Part shown: positions 9,701 through 20,413 of the stretch, piece by piece | Position numbering within the stretch: the stretch's first letter is position 1 | Layout of the letters: each line of letters starts with the position of its first letter | From: Dryas octopetala | Lineage: Eukaryota > Streptophyta > Magnoliopsida > Rosales > Rosaceae | Direction: 5' to 3' | Assembly (NCBI GenBank): GCA_963921425.1 | Contig: OY992840.1 | Location: 16,470,621-16,534,620, forward strand | Length of the DNA stretch: 64,000 bases | Translations under genes and position numbers: made by a program | Notes under the pieces: model-generated | Told to the model about the DNA's origin: nothing | What the model saw: the letters and a program-made list of their open reading frames with translations, nothing else | Database searches by the model: none

Positions 9701-12537
9701 TTGGGCGACGAAATGTTAGGTTCGTCGCCCAAACCATTATTACAAAACAGGATGACCCTTTGGGCGACGACTAGGTTCCTCGCCCAAACTATGTTTGGGC
9801 GACGAACATCATTTCATCACCCAAAGAGTCTTTGGGCGAGGAATATGTATATTCCTCGCCCAAAATGAGTTTGGGCGACGAAATATTTTGTCACCCAAAG
9901 TGAGTTTGGGCGACAAATTTTCGTTTTCCTCGCCCAAAGGCACTTTGGGCGACGAACATCTATATTCCTCGCCCAATGTATTTCTCAATTAATTGTTTGT
10001 TGTTAATGTTTAGGCGACGAACACATTTCGTCGCCCAAAGTAACGTGTGATTCGTCGCCCAAACCTCCTTTGGGCGACGAACATGTTCGTCGCCCAAACC
10101 TTTATGACATTGAGCGACAAATTTTTTTGTTCGTCGCCCTAAATTTCTTTGGGCGACGAATATATGTTCGTCGCCCAAAGTGTGGTCGCCCAAATATGTT
10201 TTTCTTGTAGTGTAAATGACTTCTCATTTTGGAGTTTTTTCACAGGGATGATCTTTGAAGTAGGGCCTAAAAAATAGACGGTTCGGATTTTAAAATTACA
10301 TTATGCAGTGGGCCCAACAAAGTTATTAGTTTTGTATTAACTTACTAACAATTTAGTTTTAGAGCATTCTTGTATATATATATATATGCTAATAGCATTA
10401 ATGGTTGAGTATTGACAAAGAAAATTGGATCAGGTACGGCGATGGAGTAGGAATGTATAGAAGCCACCTATTTGGATCACCGTCCATCATAACATGCTTC
10501 CCAGCGGTGAACAAATTTATATTCCAATCAGATGATACCTTCATCCTAGATTGGCCAAATGTTGAGATTGTAGGTTCGAGTTCTCTAGTGGCAGTTCAAG
10601 GAAAGTCGCATGCAAGACTTAGAAGTTACGTCGTAAATGTAATTAACCGCCCAGATGCTCTCCGACGCATTGCGCAACTAGTCCAACCCCGCATGTTGGC
10701 TGCACTTCACTCATGGGCTCAGAAGGGAAGAATCAAAGCATATGATGAAGCTAAAAGGGTACGTAATTAAGTTATCAAAACATTCATTAATTATGCGATA
10801 TATGGAGAACGGGTTGCTTAAATATAACTAATAAAAAGTCTTTGAGTTGATAATTCTATGATCTATATGCAAGTAATCAATTTCATGCATGTCTCATATA
10901 TATGCTTCATTATAGGTAACATTTGAAAATATTGGAAAGTTATTTGTAAGTTTGGAGCCAGGGCCTCTCCTAGATACCATTGATAACTTGTTTGATGGAT
11001 TGGTCAAAGGAATTAGAGCTCAGCCATTCAACATTCCTGGATCTGCTTATAACCAAGCTCTTCAGGTTTGAATCACCTTGAAGGGTTTTCCCATGTACTA
11101 GATATATATATATATATATATGATCGATTTCACCAAAAATTAGTTCCATTATACATATATATATGAATGTGAATGAATTTTCAGTGTAGGAAGAAGCTTG
11201 AAGCCATTTTCAGGGTGGAGCTAGAGAAGAAAAAAAAGCAAAAAGAAGTAGTGACAAATTATGATCTAATGGATGGGCTTATGCGAATCAAAGATGATGA
11301 GGGCAATAAATTAAGTGACCAAGAGGTTGTGGATAACATTGTCAGCCTTGTTATTGCTGGATATGCATCTACATCACTTTCAACAATGTGGGCTATATAT
11401 TATCTTGCCAAATACCCTAATGTCCTCAAAAAGCTTCGGGTATATATGAAAATCCCATATTCTAAAAATATTAAAAATAAAGTAATTATTAATAATCATC
11501 TTCGTGAATTTTCATGTTCTTGATGGATTTTTATGTGGAACTATGTTCAGGAGGAAAATATGGCTATAAGAGAGAACAAGACTGGGGAATTTATTAGCAG
11601 TGAAGATGTTTCAAAAATGAAATACACAAACAAGGTACTGCCTATGGATATATTGACCATTAATATTGTTTTGTATAGCTTGCACTATTAATTGTTTCAA
11701 AGGATTAATCTCCATCCAAACTTTTTTGCACTTGTTTACAATGATACAGGTGGTGGAAGAAACAATAAGATTGGCCAACATTGCAGCATTTGTTTTCCGA
11801 TTGGCTACTAAGGAAGCTGAGTATAACGGTACGTACAATAGTAAATTATGTTTTTAACTTTGGTCGTCTTGATGTTAAAAGTGCATTATATTTGCGCCAC
11901 ATTATATACATGTGTGTTGAATCTCATGTGTTTGCATCAGTACTGTTCGACGCATTACATTAGGCACACACAATTCTGTGTTTATAATCAAATTGGTACA
12001 TTTCTGCAGGCTATAAAATACCCAAGAATTGGAGAGTGGTTGTTTGGATTCGATACGTCCACACAAATCCAGAGAATTTTGATGATCCAATGTGCTTTAA
12101 CCCAGACAGATGGAATGTAAAACCCACATTAGTTTATGACACAAATACTATGAATTAACTGTTAAATTAACATGATTTGTAAGCTAATGAGTGTACTTGT
12201 TCTTCCTCAGGAACCAGCTAGGCCTGGGACTTACCAAGTTTTTGGTGGTGGATCAAGAATATGTGCAGGAAACATGCTTGTTAGGATGCAACTTGCAATC
12301 TTCTTACATCATTTGTCTACAGGATACAAGTAACTAATGAAAACTCAATCATGACCTTTCTTTAGTATTATGTATGTAGGCTTTTGAATATTAACACAAT
12401 ACATATAGGCATTCCTGTACTTAATTAATTGTAATTGAATTTTCAGGTGGAAATTGCTCAATCCAGATGCCGAGATGATTTATCTTTCACATCCATCACC
12501 AGTTGATAAGGTTGATGTCACATTCAGTAAAATTTAG
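3440..12537 (+). CDS. cytochrome P450, CYP85 clan, CYP88-like (copy A, intact)
   Basis: Haem monooxygenase anchored in the ER; resembles kaurenoic-acid oxidase and beta-amyrin 11-oxidase type P450s (CYP88), so a terpenoid substrate is plausible but unproven. Nine exons: 3440-3684, 10434-10758, 10916-11065, 11185-11439, 11551-11634, 11750-11828, 12010-12116, 12211-12329, 12447-12537; phases agree and give 484 aa, normal for the family. Seen: N-terminal membrane segment (residues 5-25), LPPGHLGFPFLGE hinge, I-helix AGYASTS (298-304), ETIR (357-360), FNPDRW before residue 415, haem loop FGGGSRICAG with Cys433. The I-helix lacks the usual acidic residue. Intron 1 is 6.7 kb because of nested transposons. 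It is the only one of four tandem copies without a coding lesion. The exact CYP family is uncertain. Confidence 0.88.
4629..6143 (-). CDS. CACTA accessory protein, Transposase_24-like
   Basis: Minus-strand gene inside the CACTA element, in about five exons: near 6143-5768 (start MESAPNDVVQPSSS, Ser-rich, then GPCSGLKSSRI and WKKLPAEIQHKVI), 5712-5480 (VNFDIQMDDPLTV...WRFLCDHF), 5382-5280 (KKSVANARNRKGKPF), 5203-5120 (GSQFPEIDTFGDIYVHPG) and 5066-4629 (DEMVANSRIYLESL, a Ser run, then a coiled coil AQVKKLQEDLRAERAEKEAL). This exon order is typical of plant CACTA proteins with the Transposase_24 domain, which accompany but do not replace the DDE transposase. Splice points are approximate. No stop inside the exons that I can see. 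Function in transposition is inferred from the family. Confidence 0.7.
7110..7490. repeat. G-rich tract with imperfect 15-30 bp repeats
   Basis: About 380 bases of strand-asymmetric sequence built on GGGGGTGGGTTTCGGC-like units, ending in GGA repeats. The plus strand has dense runs of 3-12 Gs and so can form G-quadruplexes. The apparent Gly-rich (plus) and Pro-rich (minus) reading frames follow from the repeat and are not convincing genes. It lies upstream of the minus-strand CACTA gene and directly before the duplicated block and gap. Confidence 0.85.
7504..8433. repeat. duplicated block around the assembly gap
   Basis: 7504-7792 and 7993-8433 start and end with the same sequence (GAAGAGGGTGCGGCGCTGCG to CATGATTGTTCATACGTTCGA). 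The right copy carries about 152 extra bases forming a long palindrome of GGGCGACGAA words (about 8075-8311). Either a true tandem duplication or the same locus assembled twice across a hard-to-read palindrome. Confidence 0.85.
7793..7992. other. assembly gap of 200 N
   Basis: Exactly 200 undetermined bases, which suggests a placeholder length rather than a measured gap. Confidence 0.99.
8461..9560. repeat. tandem array, about 340-bp unit, three copies
   Basis: The word GATGATC(T/C)TT(G/A)AGTG recurs at about 8484, 8832, 9172 and 9512. The second and third units are almost identical with a 340-base period; the first is diverged. The units contain GATCGGTTCGGATCGTTAAA and GCAAAAAATCGGCT, phrases also found in the MITEs of this window, so the array probably arose by amplification of MITE-derived DNA inside the CACTA element. 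Confidence 0.85.
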
Positions 12538-13605
12538 AAATCCATTTTCACATAGTTTCAGAAATAAGATTGACATCGATCGATCTCCATTCGCCTTGCT
12601 CAAGCATATATTAGGCCTCTTTTGAACTCCTCCACCCCTTAAAAAAACCACTAGAAGTCTAGAACCCTTTTTAGTTTGAATTTTGATTGTACGTGATCGA
12701 ATCATGTATAATATGTATTTGGTTATAAAGTTGTATTGTGTTCAAGTGTATCTTCTTTTATAGTTTATTGACCTCAGTTTCACCTGGATTTTTTTTTAAT
12801 CTCTTGTGTTTCAACAATCCCGTATTATTTCTTATACAACTTCATACGAAGGCTTGAATTTTTTCTTTATTAATCAACAACCCTTAATTGTACGTCATTT
12901 ATGAAATTAAAATTCAGGATCTTCTTCCATGAAAAAAAGTTTTAAGTAATGTCGCTCTAGTAGTATCATATATTTTGTTTTTGTTCTGAAGCAGCAAATA
13001 TAATAATAGGCTTAATTATAATTGTTCTCCTAAATTTTGGCACTTCACACTTCAATGTTATGTCTGGTTAACCACATAATCTCATTTGGTTAAAAAACAA
13101 GAAATCAAATGAACTATCATTTTATACACATGGCACTCAGAAAGAAAGCTACGTGTGTAAAACTGATAAAAAGACCATGGGATTATTGATATAATTATAT
13201 TTCATTTCGCAGCCCTACATTAAATAAAAATAAAAAAATAAAAAAAGCAACTATGGGTATTAAATACCAAATCCAAATCCGACGGCCGGTGGACGCGATC
13301 AGCTTTGCGATTCACTTCACGGGAAAATCTACTGATCCATGGCTGTTTTGTAGCACACTGTCAGCTCCGTTCATTGCCCATTAAAAACAGACCCTGTTGA
13401 GATTTAGAAGAGACAAGCACACAATTGGTACGTATGGTTCAATCATGAAGTAGCTAAAACGGGTTGACTTTTAAATATTATTAGAGATACCTTGATTACT
13501 CTAATAATATTTAAAAGTATCCCTACATAATCAAGGTATCGTCATATAATAAGACACAAATTCCAGATAATTTAAACGGGTTGATTGATTCCTTGTTTCT
13601 TTGGC
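12538..13605. other. intergenic between P450 copies A and B
   Basis: Contains the 3' flank of copy A (AT-rich, with a likely polyadenylation region shortly after 12700) and unclassified AT-rich DNA. No coding potential seen. A small interlocking hairpin is listed separately. Confidence 0.6.
13467..13540. repeat. interlocking inverted repeats (hairpin)
   Basis: A 20-base perfect inverted pair (13467-13486 and 13499-13518, ACTTTTAAATATTATTAGAG and its complement). The 12-base loop of this hairpin is itself complementary to 13528-13540 (TAATCAAGGTATC). The pairing order A-B-A'-B' is unusual. Probably a remnant of a foldback element. Confidence 0.7.
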
Positions 13606-13666
13606 TGTTTGCTCACCCCTGGTCACTCGAATAATCAACATGGAATCAACCACAACTATATATGTA
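13606..13666 (+). promoter_or_regulatory. core promoter of P450 copy B
   Basis: TTTGCTCACCCCTGGTCACT, then CGAATAATCAACATGGAATC and a TATA box (AACTATATATG). It matches the blocks before copies A and C. Probably no longer useful since the gene is broken. Confidence 0.55.
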
Positions 13667-14819
13667 GCCCAGTACTGTAGAAGGAGTCAATAGCCAGCTA
13701 CTCTAGGACAAGTGCCAAGAGGGGTTTAACAATTTGTAACTACGCCACTGTTGGGGTTCATTTTACAATTTGTACCTACGCTGGGGATGGAAATTTCTCT
13801 GGGGGTGTGGATGGCTTTGGTTTTGGGAGGTTTGCCACTGTTGGAGTTGCTCTTGTGGTGGTGGAATGAGCTTCCTTTCAAATTACGCCACTCGGCTACC
13901 GACGCCAAACTGCCGCTGGTCATATGGGATTTCCATTTTTTGGTGAAATACTTACCTTCCTTTGGTACTTTAAAGTCTTAACGACGCCAGATGAATTTAT
14001 CAATGCTAAGCGGGCAAAGTACGTTTTATTTCCCTTTTTTTTTTTCAATATACTTCAATTCTTTTCTTTTGGTACGTACGTAGTACATCCTTCTAATATT
14101 CTTAGTTTTCAAAATTGCAATATGTAGTACGTAGTTGTTCAAAACCTTTTGTTTACTTATGTTTAATTGAATGAATAGGTACGGTGATGGAGTAGGAATG
14201 TATAGAACTCACCTCTTTGGATCACCGTCCATCATAACATGCTTCCCAGCGGTCAACAAATTTGTATTCCAATCAGAGGACAGCTTCATCCTAGATTGGC
14301 CGAGTGTTGATCTTATGGGTTATACTTCTTTGGTGGCAGTTCATGGGAAGTCTCATGAAAGGCTTAGAAGCTTGGTCATAAATGTAATTAATCGGCCAGA
14401 CGCTCTCCAACGCATTACCCTCCTAGTCCAACCCCGCATCATGGCTGCACTTCAGTCGTGGGCGCAGAAGGGTACAATCAAAGCATATGATGAAACTAAG
14501 AAAGTAATAAAATTATCAATTAGCATACAATTATGCTTCAAAAGAAAAGTCTAAATATATTGCTCAAATTCTCATGTATATATCTCTACAAACTTGCAGG
14601 TAACATTTGAAAATATTGGAAAACTATTCGTAAGTTTGGAGCCTGGACCTCTCCTAGATACCATTGATAACTTGTTTGAAGGATTGTTGAAAGGATTTAG
14701 AGCTCAACCGTTCAACATTCCTGGCTCTGCTTTTCATTATGCTCGTCAGGTTTGAATCTTACAACTTCTTCCCATGTGTGATATATAATTTTACTAAAAA
14801 GTGCCAATAATTATATATA

Positions 14820-15095
14820 GGCTTATTATGATTTTTGCTCCCTGAACTATGATCCCATTCCTAATGTGCCCCCTGACTTATTAATTTTATCAATTTACCC
14901 CCTAACAGTTACAACGTTAGTCTAATGTCCCCCTTCGTCCAATTTCCGTCTCAACTTCCGTCTATTTTGCTGATGTGGCAGGGTAAATTGGTCATTTCGA
15001 CCTCCCTGGACCATTCAGCATCCCATTTTTTCCACCTAGACAGCCCCCAAATGCCACATCCCCACATGTGGGACCCACCCGATGCCAGCTCAGCT
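14820..15095 (+). repeat. MULE left terminal inverted repeat
   Basis: 276 bases, complementary to 20414-20689. It ends at CCAGCTCAGCT. Transcription of the transposase probably starts within or just after it. Confidence 0.93.
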
Positions 15096-15804
15096 CACGT
15101 AGGGACCCAGTCTTATTGGGTCAACTGGATCGATCTCCATCAAACAACTCATCGCATCCCCTCCGTTTTCAGAAGATTCTCTGCAATTAGGGTTCCATCA
15201 TCGCATCGCCCATCGCCTCCTTTCTTCAGAAGTGAAGCCGAGATTCTCTGTGGGATTTTGAGCTGATTTGGTGAAGTGAGGTCTGAAGATTCGTTTGCCA
15301 GACAAAAGTAAGTTTTTTTGAACTTTTGGAACTGTTAGGGTTTTCGACTTTTGGAACTTTTGGAACTTTTGGAACTGTTTGGTTTGTTTTATTGTGTATC
15401 GATGAGTGGTGTGCCATGTGCAAGATTCTTTGCATTTTAAAGCTTTTTTGAACTTTTGGAAGTGTTAGGAATTGTTTATTGCTTTAGACCCCAGTTTTCA
15501 ACGAATGTGGTCCATGGTTGGTGTGGTGTCGTGTACTTGTGTAATAGTGGGTTGGGGGTTTAATTGGGGGTTGTTATCTACCATTCAATATTGGAAACAA
15601 AATTTGTCTTTTACCTGGTGTTGCAAATTTATGGTTTTAGATTGGTTGGTGTCGTGTCTTTTAGTGCATAAATGAGGAGGGTGGTGGAACATACTTGCAG
15701 TGAAAAAAACTTAATATATGCTGCCAAGGGTTGTTACACACTTACATGCTGCCAAGGGTTGTTACACACTTACACCTAATAAATTTCATTAAACATACTT
15801 GCAG

Positions 15805-18753
15805 TGAAAAAAACTAAGAGGAGGGTGGTGGAACCTGCTGATGGCGAAAGGGAGAATGTGATTGAGGTGGAAAGTGAGTCTGAAGATGATAATGCAGATG
15901 ATGGTGAGTCTGAAGATTATAATGCTGAGGAGAGTGAGCCTGAAGATGAAGATGATAATGCTGAGGAGGGTGAGTCTGAAGATGAAGATGCTAATGCTGA
16001 GGAGGGTGAGTCTGAAGATGATGAGGAAGATGATGCAGCTGATCCTTTGTTTGAGGATGAATTTTATGGGGTTAGTGATGAAGAGATTAGGCTAGTGAGG
16101 GATGATGATAGGCTATTTGAGGGATACATAGACCCCACTGCTGATGACAGAGACCCTAATGCTGAATTGGATGATAATGTGGTTTCGGATGAGGAAATTG
16201 ATGATGAGGTGAGGACACCAGACAACTCATCAGATGAAGATCTTCCTCAGCAGGGCACTACAGTTAAAAGACCAAAGAGGAGACTGCCCAAGTTTCATGA
16301 ATTCAATGAGGATGTAGACCTAAAGGACCCTCATTTTAAGTTGGGAGACAAGTTTGCCACTGCTAATTTGTTTAGAAGGGCTGTTAAAGAGTTCTCACTG
16401 AAATGCGGTAGACAAATTGATTTTGTGAAAAATGATAAAAATGCAGTAAGGGCAGTTTGTAAGAAGAAGTGTGGGTTTGTTGTGTTTGCATCCTCACAGA
16501 ATGGTAGTTCTGAGTTGTATGTGAAGACCTTGGTGGGCAATCATGTTTGCAATAAGGAAACAGTGAGCAAGCATCTCACTGCAGATTGGCTTGCAAAGAG
16601 GTATATGACTCAACTTGCTTACAACCCGAGATGGGAGCTGAATTCTTTCAAGGAACAGGTCCTAAATGAGACAGGGATAAATGCACAAGCCTCATTGATC
16701 TACAGAGCAAAGGCTAAGGCCACTGTGTTACTTGAGGGAACATATATGCAACAATATGGACAAATGTGGGACTATTGTGCTGAGTTGTTGAGGAGAAATA
16801 GGGGAAGCACAGTGATATTGAAGACATCTGGTGGTGAGCAAGATGCTATTAGGTTCCAGAGGGTGTACATTTGTCTTGGTGCCTTGAAGAGAGGTTTTTT
16901 AGAGGGATGTAGGCAAGTAGTTGGGCTAGATGGGTGTCACATCAAAGGACCTCATCCTGGACAGATTCTAAGTGCTGTTGGGATAGATGCCAACAATGAC
17001 ATGTACCCAATAGCATATGCTGTGGTTGAGGTGGAGAATTATGAGACATGGTACTGGTTTCTGGAGCTGCTGGGGGGTGACTTGCACATTGAAAATTCGC
17101 ATCATTGGGCATTTTTAAGTGACAAGCAGAAGGGACTTATAGATGCCATCAAGGATCAGTACCCCGAGTCAGAGCATAGACATTGCCTTAAGCATTTATA
17201 TGCTAATTTCAGTCAAAAGCACAAAGGTTTGGCATTGAAGAAGCAAATGGAGAAAATAGCAAGGGCCACCACACTGGAGTGGTTTGATGCTGAAATGAAG
17301 AAGATGCTTGAATTGGATGAGGCTGCTTTTAAGTGGTTGCATGAAAAGGATCCTAAGAATTGGGCTCTTTCTCATTATAGTACCCAATTCAAGTGTGAAA
17401 AGATGCTTAACAACTACTGTGAGGCCTTCAACATGGCTATATTGGAGGCTAGAGATAAGCCCATTCTGACTTTGTTGGAAAGGATTAGAATGTACTTGAT
17501 GTTGTTAACAGCCACTAGAAGGGCAGGTGTTGAGAGGTGGCATCATGAGGTAGGTCCTAGGGTGGTTAAGAAATTGAATGACATTAGAGATGAGGCAAGG
17601 TGGTGCATTCCAAGACCAGCAGACAAGCACAAATACCAGGTTATCCAGCATGGTGGCAACAGGAGCTTTGTGGTTGATTTGGTCCAGCATACTTGTTCAT
17701 GTAAAGCTTGGGACCTAAGTGGGCTGCCATGTGTTTATGCTTGCTCAGCTATAAGCTACTTAAATGGGGATCCCCTTCAGTATGTGGACAATTGTTACAA
17801 GAAAGATGCTTACATAAGAACCTACAGGGAGCTGATTGAGCCAATGCCAAGTAGTGATCAGTGGAAAAAGACTGGAAAAGCCCCAATGCTACCACCACTT
17901 TACCACAAGCAGCCAGGTAGACCTAAAAAGTCAAGGGTTAAAGCACCAAATGAAAGCCCCAAAAGGCCAAGTCAAGCTCACAAGCTGCAAAAGTTTAACT
18001 TCCACACAAAGTGTGGTAATTGTGGAGAGATTGGGCATAATGTTAGGAGTTGTAAAGCAAGTGTTGGGACTCGGGGCAAAAAGCAGGTAAATAATGGCCT
18101 TCTCATTTTTTCATATGTATATGCAATCTATTGTTGGGCTTTGGTTCTCATTTTATCATGTGTACATGCAGGCTGCTAAGAGTGCAAGGACCACTACAGA
18201 TGGAAGTGCACGCAGGCCCACCAAACTACCAATGAGTGGACTTGCCCCTTTAGTGTTGTCCTGTTACTTGACACTTTAGCATTTAACTTTGGCTGTTTTT
18301 TTTGTATGTTTCATGTAGTTCAATAGACAGACCCAAAACAATGGAGAGGGACCATCAAAGAGAACAAATCCATTGAGGAAGGCAAGATGTGTATCACATA
18401 TGAGCCATCAGGAGGGTGAAGGGCCTTCAAATAATGTCCAAAAAGAAGGGCCATCTCAGCAGGACAACTTTGAGGGTCCATATGAATATGACAACTTTGA
18501 AGGTCCATCTCAGCAAGCCACTCAAGGTCCATCCCAGCCTCAGCCATCCCAATCTTGTGGAGACCCCCAACAACAAGCCCAACCTTATGGAGACCCCCAG
18601 CCTCAGCAAGCCCAACCTTATGGAGACCCCCAGCCTCAGCAAGCCCAACCTGGCACCAAGAAGGGCAAGAATAAGAAGCCCAAGACTGCAAACCAGCTAT
18701 TCAGGGAGAAGTGTTTGAACTTGCAGAGGGCCACATTTGGATGGTTGGATTGA
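15805..18753 (+). CDS. MULE transposase with MuDR, MULE, SWIM and zinc-knuckle domains
   Basis: DDE-type transposase of the Mutator superfamily. Main exon 15805-18086 (about 760 codons, open throughout), then likely 18172-18252 and 18319-18753 with stop at 18753. Domain order: acidic Glu/Asp-rich repeats (residues 15-120), MuDR DNA-binding domain (FKLGDKFATANLFRRAVKEF...VGNHVC), catalytic core (VVGLDGCHIKG, then AFLSDKQKGL and YPESEHRHCLKHLYANF), SWIM finger (CSCKAWDLSGLPC) and CCHC knuckle (CGNCGEIGHNVRSC). The tail is a Gln/Pro repeat of GDPQPQQAQPY. There is no ATG in the acidic segment: the exon starts after a splice acceptor at 15804, so the true start is upstream; an ATG at 15672 precedes a duplicated copy of the same coding words. 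In the SWIM motif the final His is Tyr (PCVYA). Confidence 0.85.
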
Positions 18754-18823
18754 TGATGTTAAGACAACCAGTCATTTTTTGAGAACTTTGATATGGGTGG
18801 CAGACAATTGTCAAGATGATGTT

Positions 18824-19095
18824 GGTTTTAGGCTCATTTTGTAAAACTTGCATATTGCCATGTTTTGTGTACTTTGTAAGCAGGTGTAGATGTTTGGATG
18901 TCTTGTGTTGGTTTTAGGCACATTTTGTAAAACTTGCATATTGCCATGTTTTGTGTACTTTGTAAGCAGGTGTAGATGTTTGGATGTTTGGTTTTAGGCA
19001 CATTTTGTAAAACTTGCATATTGCCATGTTTTGTGTACTTTGTAAGCAGGTGTAGATGTTTGGATGTTTGGTTTTAGGCACATTTTGTGAACCTT
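18824..19095. repeat. tandem repeat, 80-86 bp unit, three copies
   Basis: Units begin GGTTTTAGGC(A/T)CATTTTGTAA at 18824, 18910, 18990 and 19070 (last one partial). Lies in the 3' flank of the MULE transposase gene. Confidence 0.92.
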
Positions 19096-19474
19096 GGAAG
19101 GCTTGTGTTGCTTTTCGGATGATTGTATGCAGGGTATGCAGGGGTTGCAATATATAATGTCATATTACTGCAAAATTCATGTCCATTTATTTTCACAGAA
19201 AATCTTATGTCAATTTATTTCAAATAGGATCAACCATTAATTCATGTCAATTTACTGTCCAAACCCATGCCAATTCACCTTAGTTTTTCATACTATTCAT
19301 TATCATATTCATGTCGTTTTCATACCATTCCTAATCAAATTCATTGCATAATATGGAAAGAAAATCTAAATAATATATACATTGTCAATTTTATTACAAA
19401 CACAATTTCTCATACTGATGCCCTTTGTTACAGTAAGTAATCTGAACTGCAGTTTGATTTCCGCACAGTAAGTA

Positions 19475-19732
19475 ATCTGAACTGCAGTTTGATTTCCAAT
19501 TGGCATTTGATTTCCAATTGACATTTGACTGCTTAGTAATTGCCATATGAGATGTCAACTATCTGAACTGCAGTTTGATTTCCAATTGGCATTTGATTTC
19601 CAATTGACATTTGACTGCTTAGTAATTGCCATATGAGATGTCAACTATCTGAACTGCAGTTTGATTTCCAATTGGCATTTGATTTCCAATTGACATTTGA
19701 CTGCTTAGTAATTGCTATATGAGATGTCAGCT
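19475..19732. repeat. tandem repeat, 86 bp unit, three copies
   Basis: Units start ATCTGAACTGCAGTTTG at 19475, 19561 and 19647, with an inner doubling of GATTTCCAATTG(G/A)CATTT. A partial unit precedes at 19440. Inside the MULE, between the two convergent genes. Confidence 0.92.
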
Positions 19733-19871
19733 GTTACATTACGGAATGTAAATTACTGCATTGATATAAATAATTCTTACACCCTTAATAGCATAATAAC
19801 CAACAAAATTCCCCAGGAGACAACCATACATTGTCAATTTCATTACAAACCCAGTTGGATATTTTCCATAC

Positions 19872-20327
19872 TTATGCCCTTAATAGCATAATAGCCAAGA
19901 AAATTGCCCAGGACACAACCAGGGCAACCCACAAGCGCTTTTCTCTAGCATTCTCTCTTTCAACCATTACTCTAGGACCCTCAATACCATTAAGCCTTCT
20001 CCGCAGCCCATTGATCACATCCCTTGAACGATCGCACATCTTTGGATCCAGCCACACGAAAAAACCACAACCCGTGTTTTTCTGCAAACCCAACCATTAT
20101 TATCTCTAACTAAATTATTAAACATAAACCATGAACCAGAATCAACCCATAAATCTCACCCCACTCCACTTTGGACACCCATGAAACCTCCTCCCTGGAT
20201 TCAAATCTGTCCAGGAGGTGGATATTCGTGCAACCAATCCACAGTGGCAGCGCAGTGATGATTCACCATCAGCATCTTCGTTCTGCGTCCTGCTCTGGTA
20301 GCTTCGATGGCTGCTGCTTCGACTCAT
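19872..20327 (-). CDS. GRF-type zinc-finger membrane protein within the MULE
   Basis: Small two-exon gene antisense to the transposase: 20327-20160 and 20081-19872, 125 aa. Exon 1 gives MSRSSSHRSYQSRTQNE, then CHCGLVARISTSWTDLNPGRRFHGCP; exon 2 gives NTGCGFFVWLDPKMCDRS, a basic helix and a C-terminal membrane segment (LWVALVVSWAIFLAIMLL). The CxC...GRRFxxC...CGFFxW pattern is the zf-GRF domain, a nucleic-acid-binding finger. Proteins of this plan are common near MULEs in plants; whether it helps transposition or is hitch-hiking host DNA is unknown. The splice junction keeps frame and restores the finger, which supports the model. Confidence 0.75.
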
Positions 20328-20413
20328 TTTGAAGAGAAGAGAAAATTGATGAGGGAGAGAGGTAAGCTCGAGCTGAGATAAAGAGATGGGGATTTGAGGA
20401 GATAAAGAGGGCC

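Larger units (their letters stand above)
3999..10212. mobile_element. CACTA (En/Spm) DNA transposon in P450 copy A intron 1
   Basis: The ends are CACTACAAGAAAAA (3999) and its exact complement (to 10212), flanked by the 3-base target duplication TAA (3996-3998 and 10213-10215), the CACTA signature. Subterminal zones (about 4014-4480 and 9620-10200) are packed with direct and inverted copies of a 13-base word near TTTGGGCGACGAA, the expected TNPA-like binding sites; more copies occur at 7590-8400. Inside are a minus-strand Transposase_24-like gene, a G-rich tract, an assembly gap and a 340-bp tandem array. No TNP2/DDE transposase is visible, so it is probably non-autonomous, unless that part is hidden in the gap. 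Confidence 0.92.
3755..10372. mobile_element. MITE split by the CACTA insertion (outer element)
   Basis: Terminal inverted repeats of about 45 bases share TGCTCTAAAACTAA at both ends (3755-3800 and 10328-10372). Without the nested CACTA (3999-10212 plus one target duplication) the element would be about 400 bases. It sits in an AT microsatellite in intron 1 of P450 copy A, so its own target duplication cannot be told from TA repeats. Internal wording (GATGATCTTTGAAG, AGACGGTTCGGAT) recurs in other repeats of this window. Confidence 0.75.
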
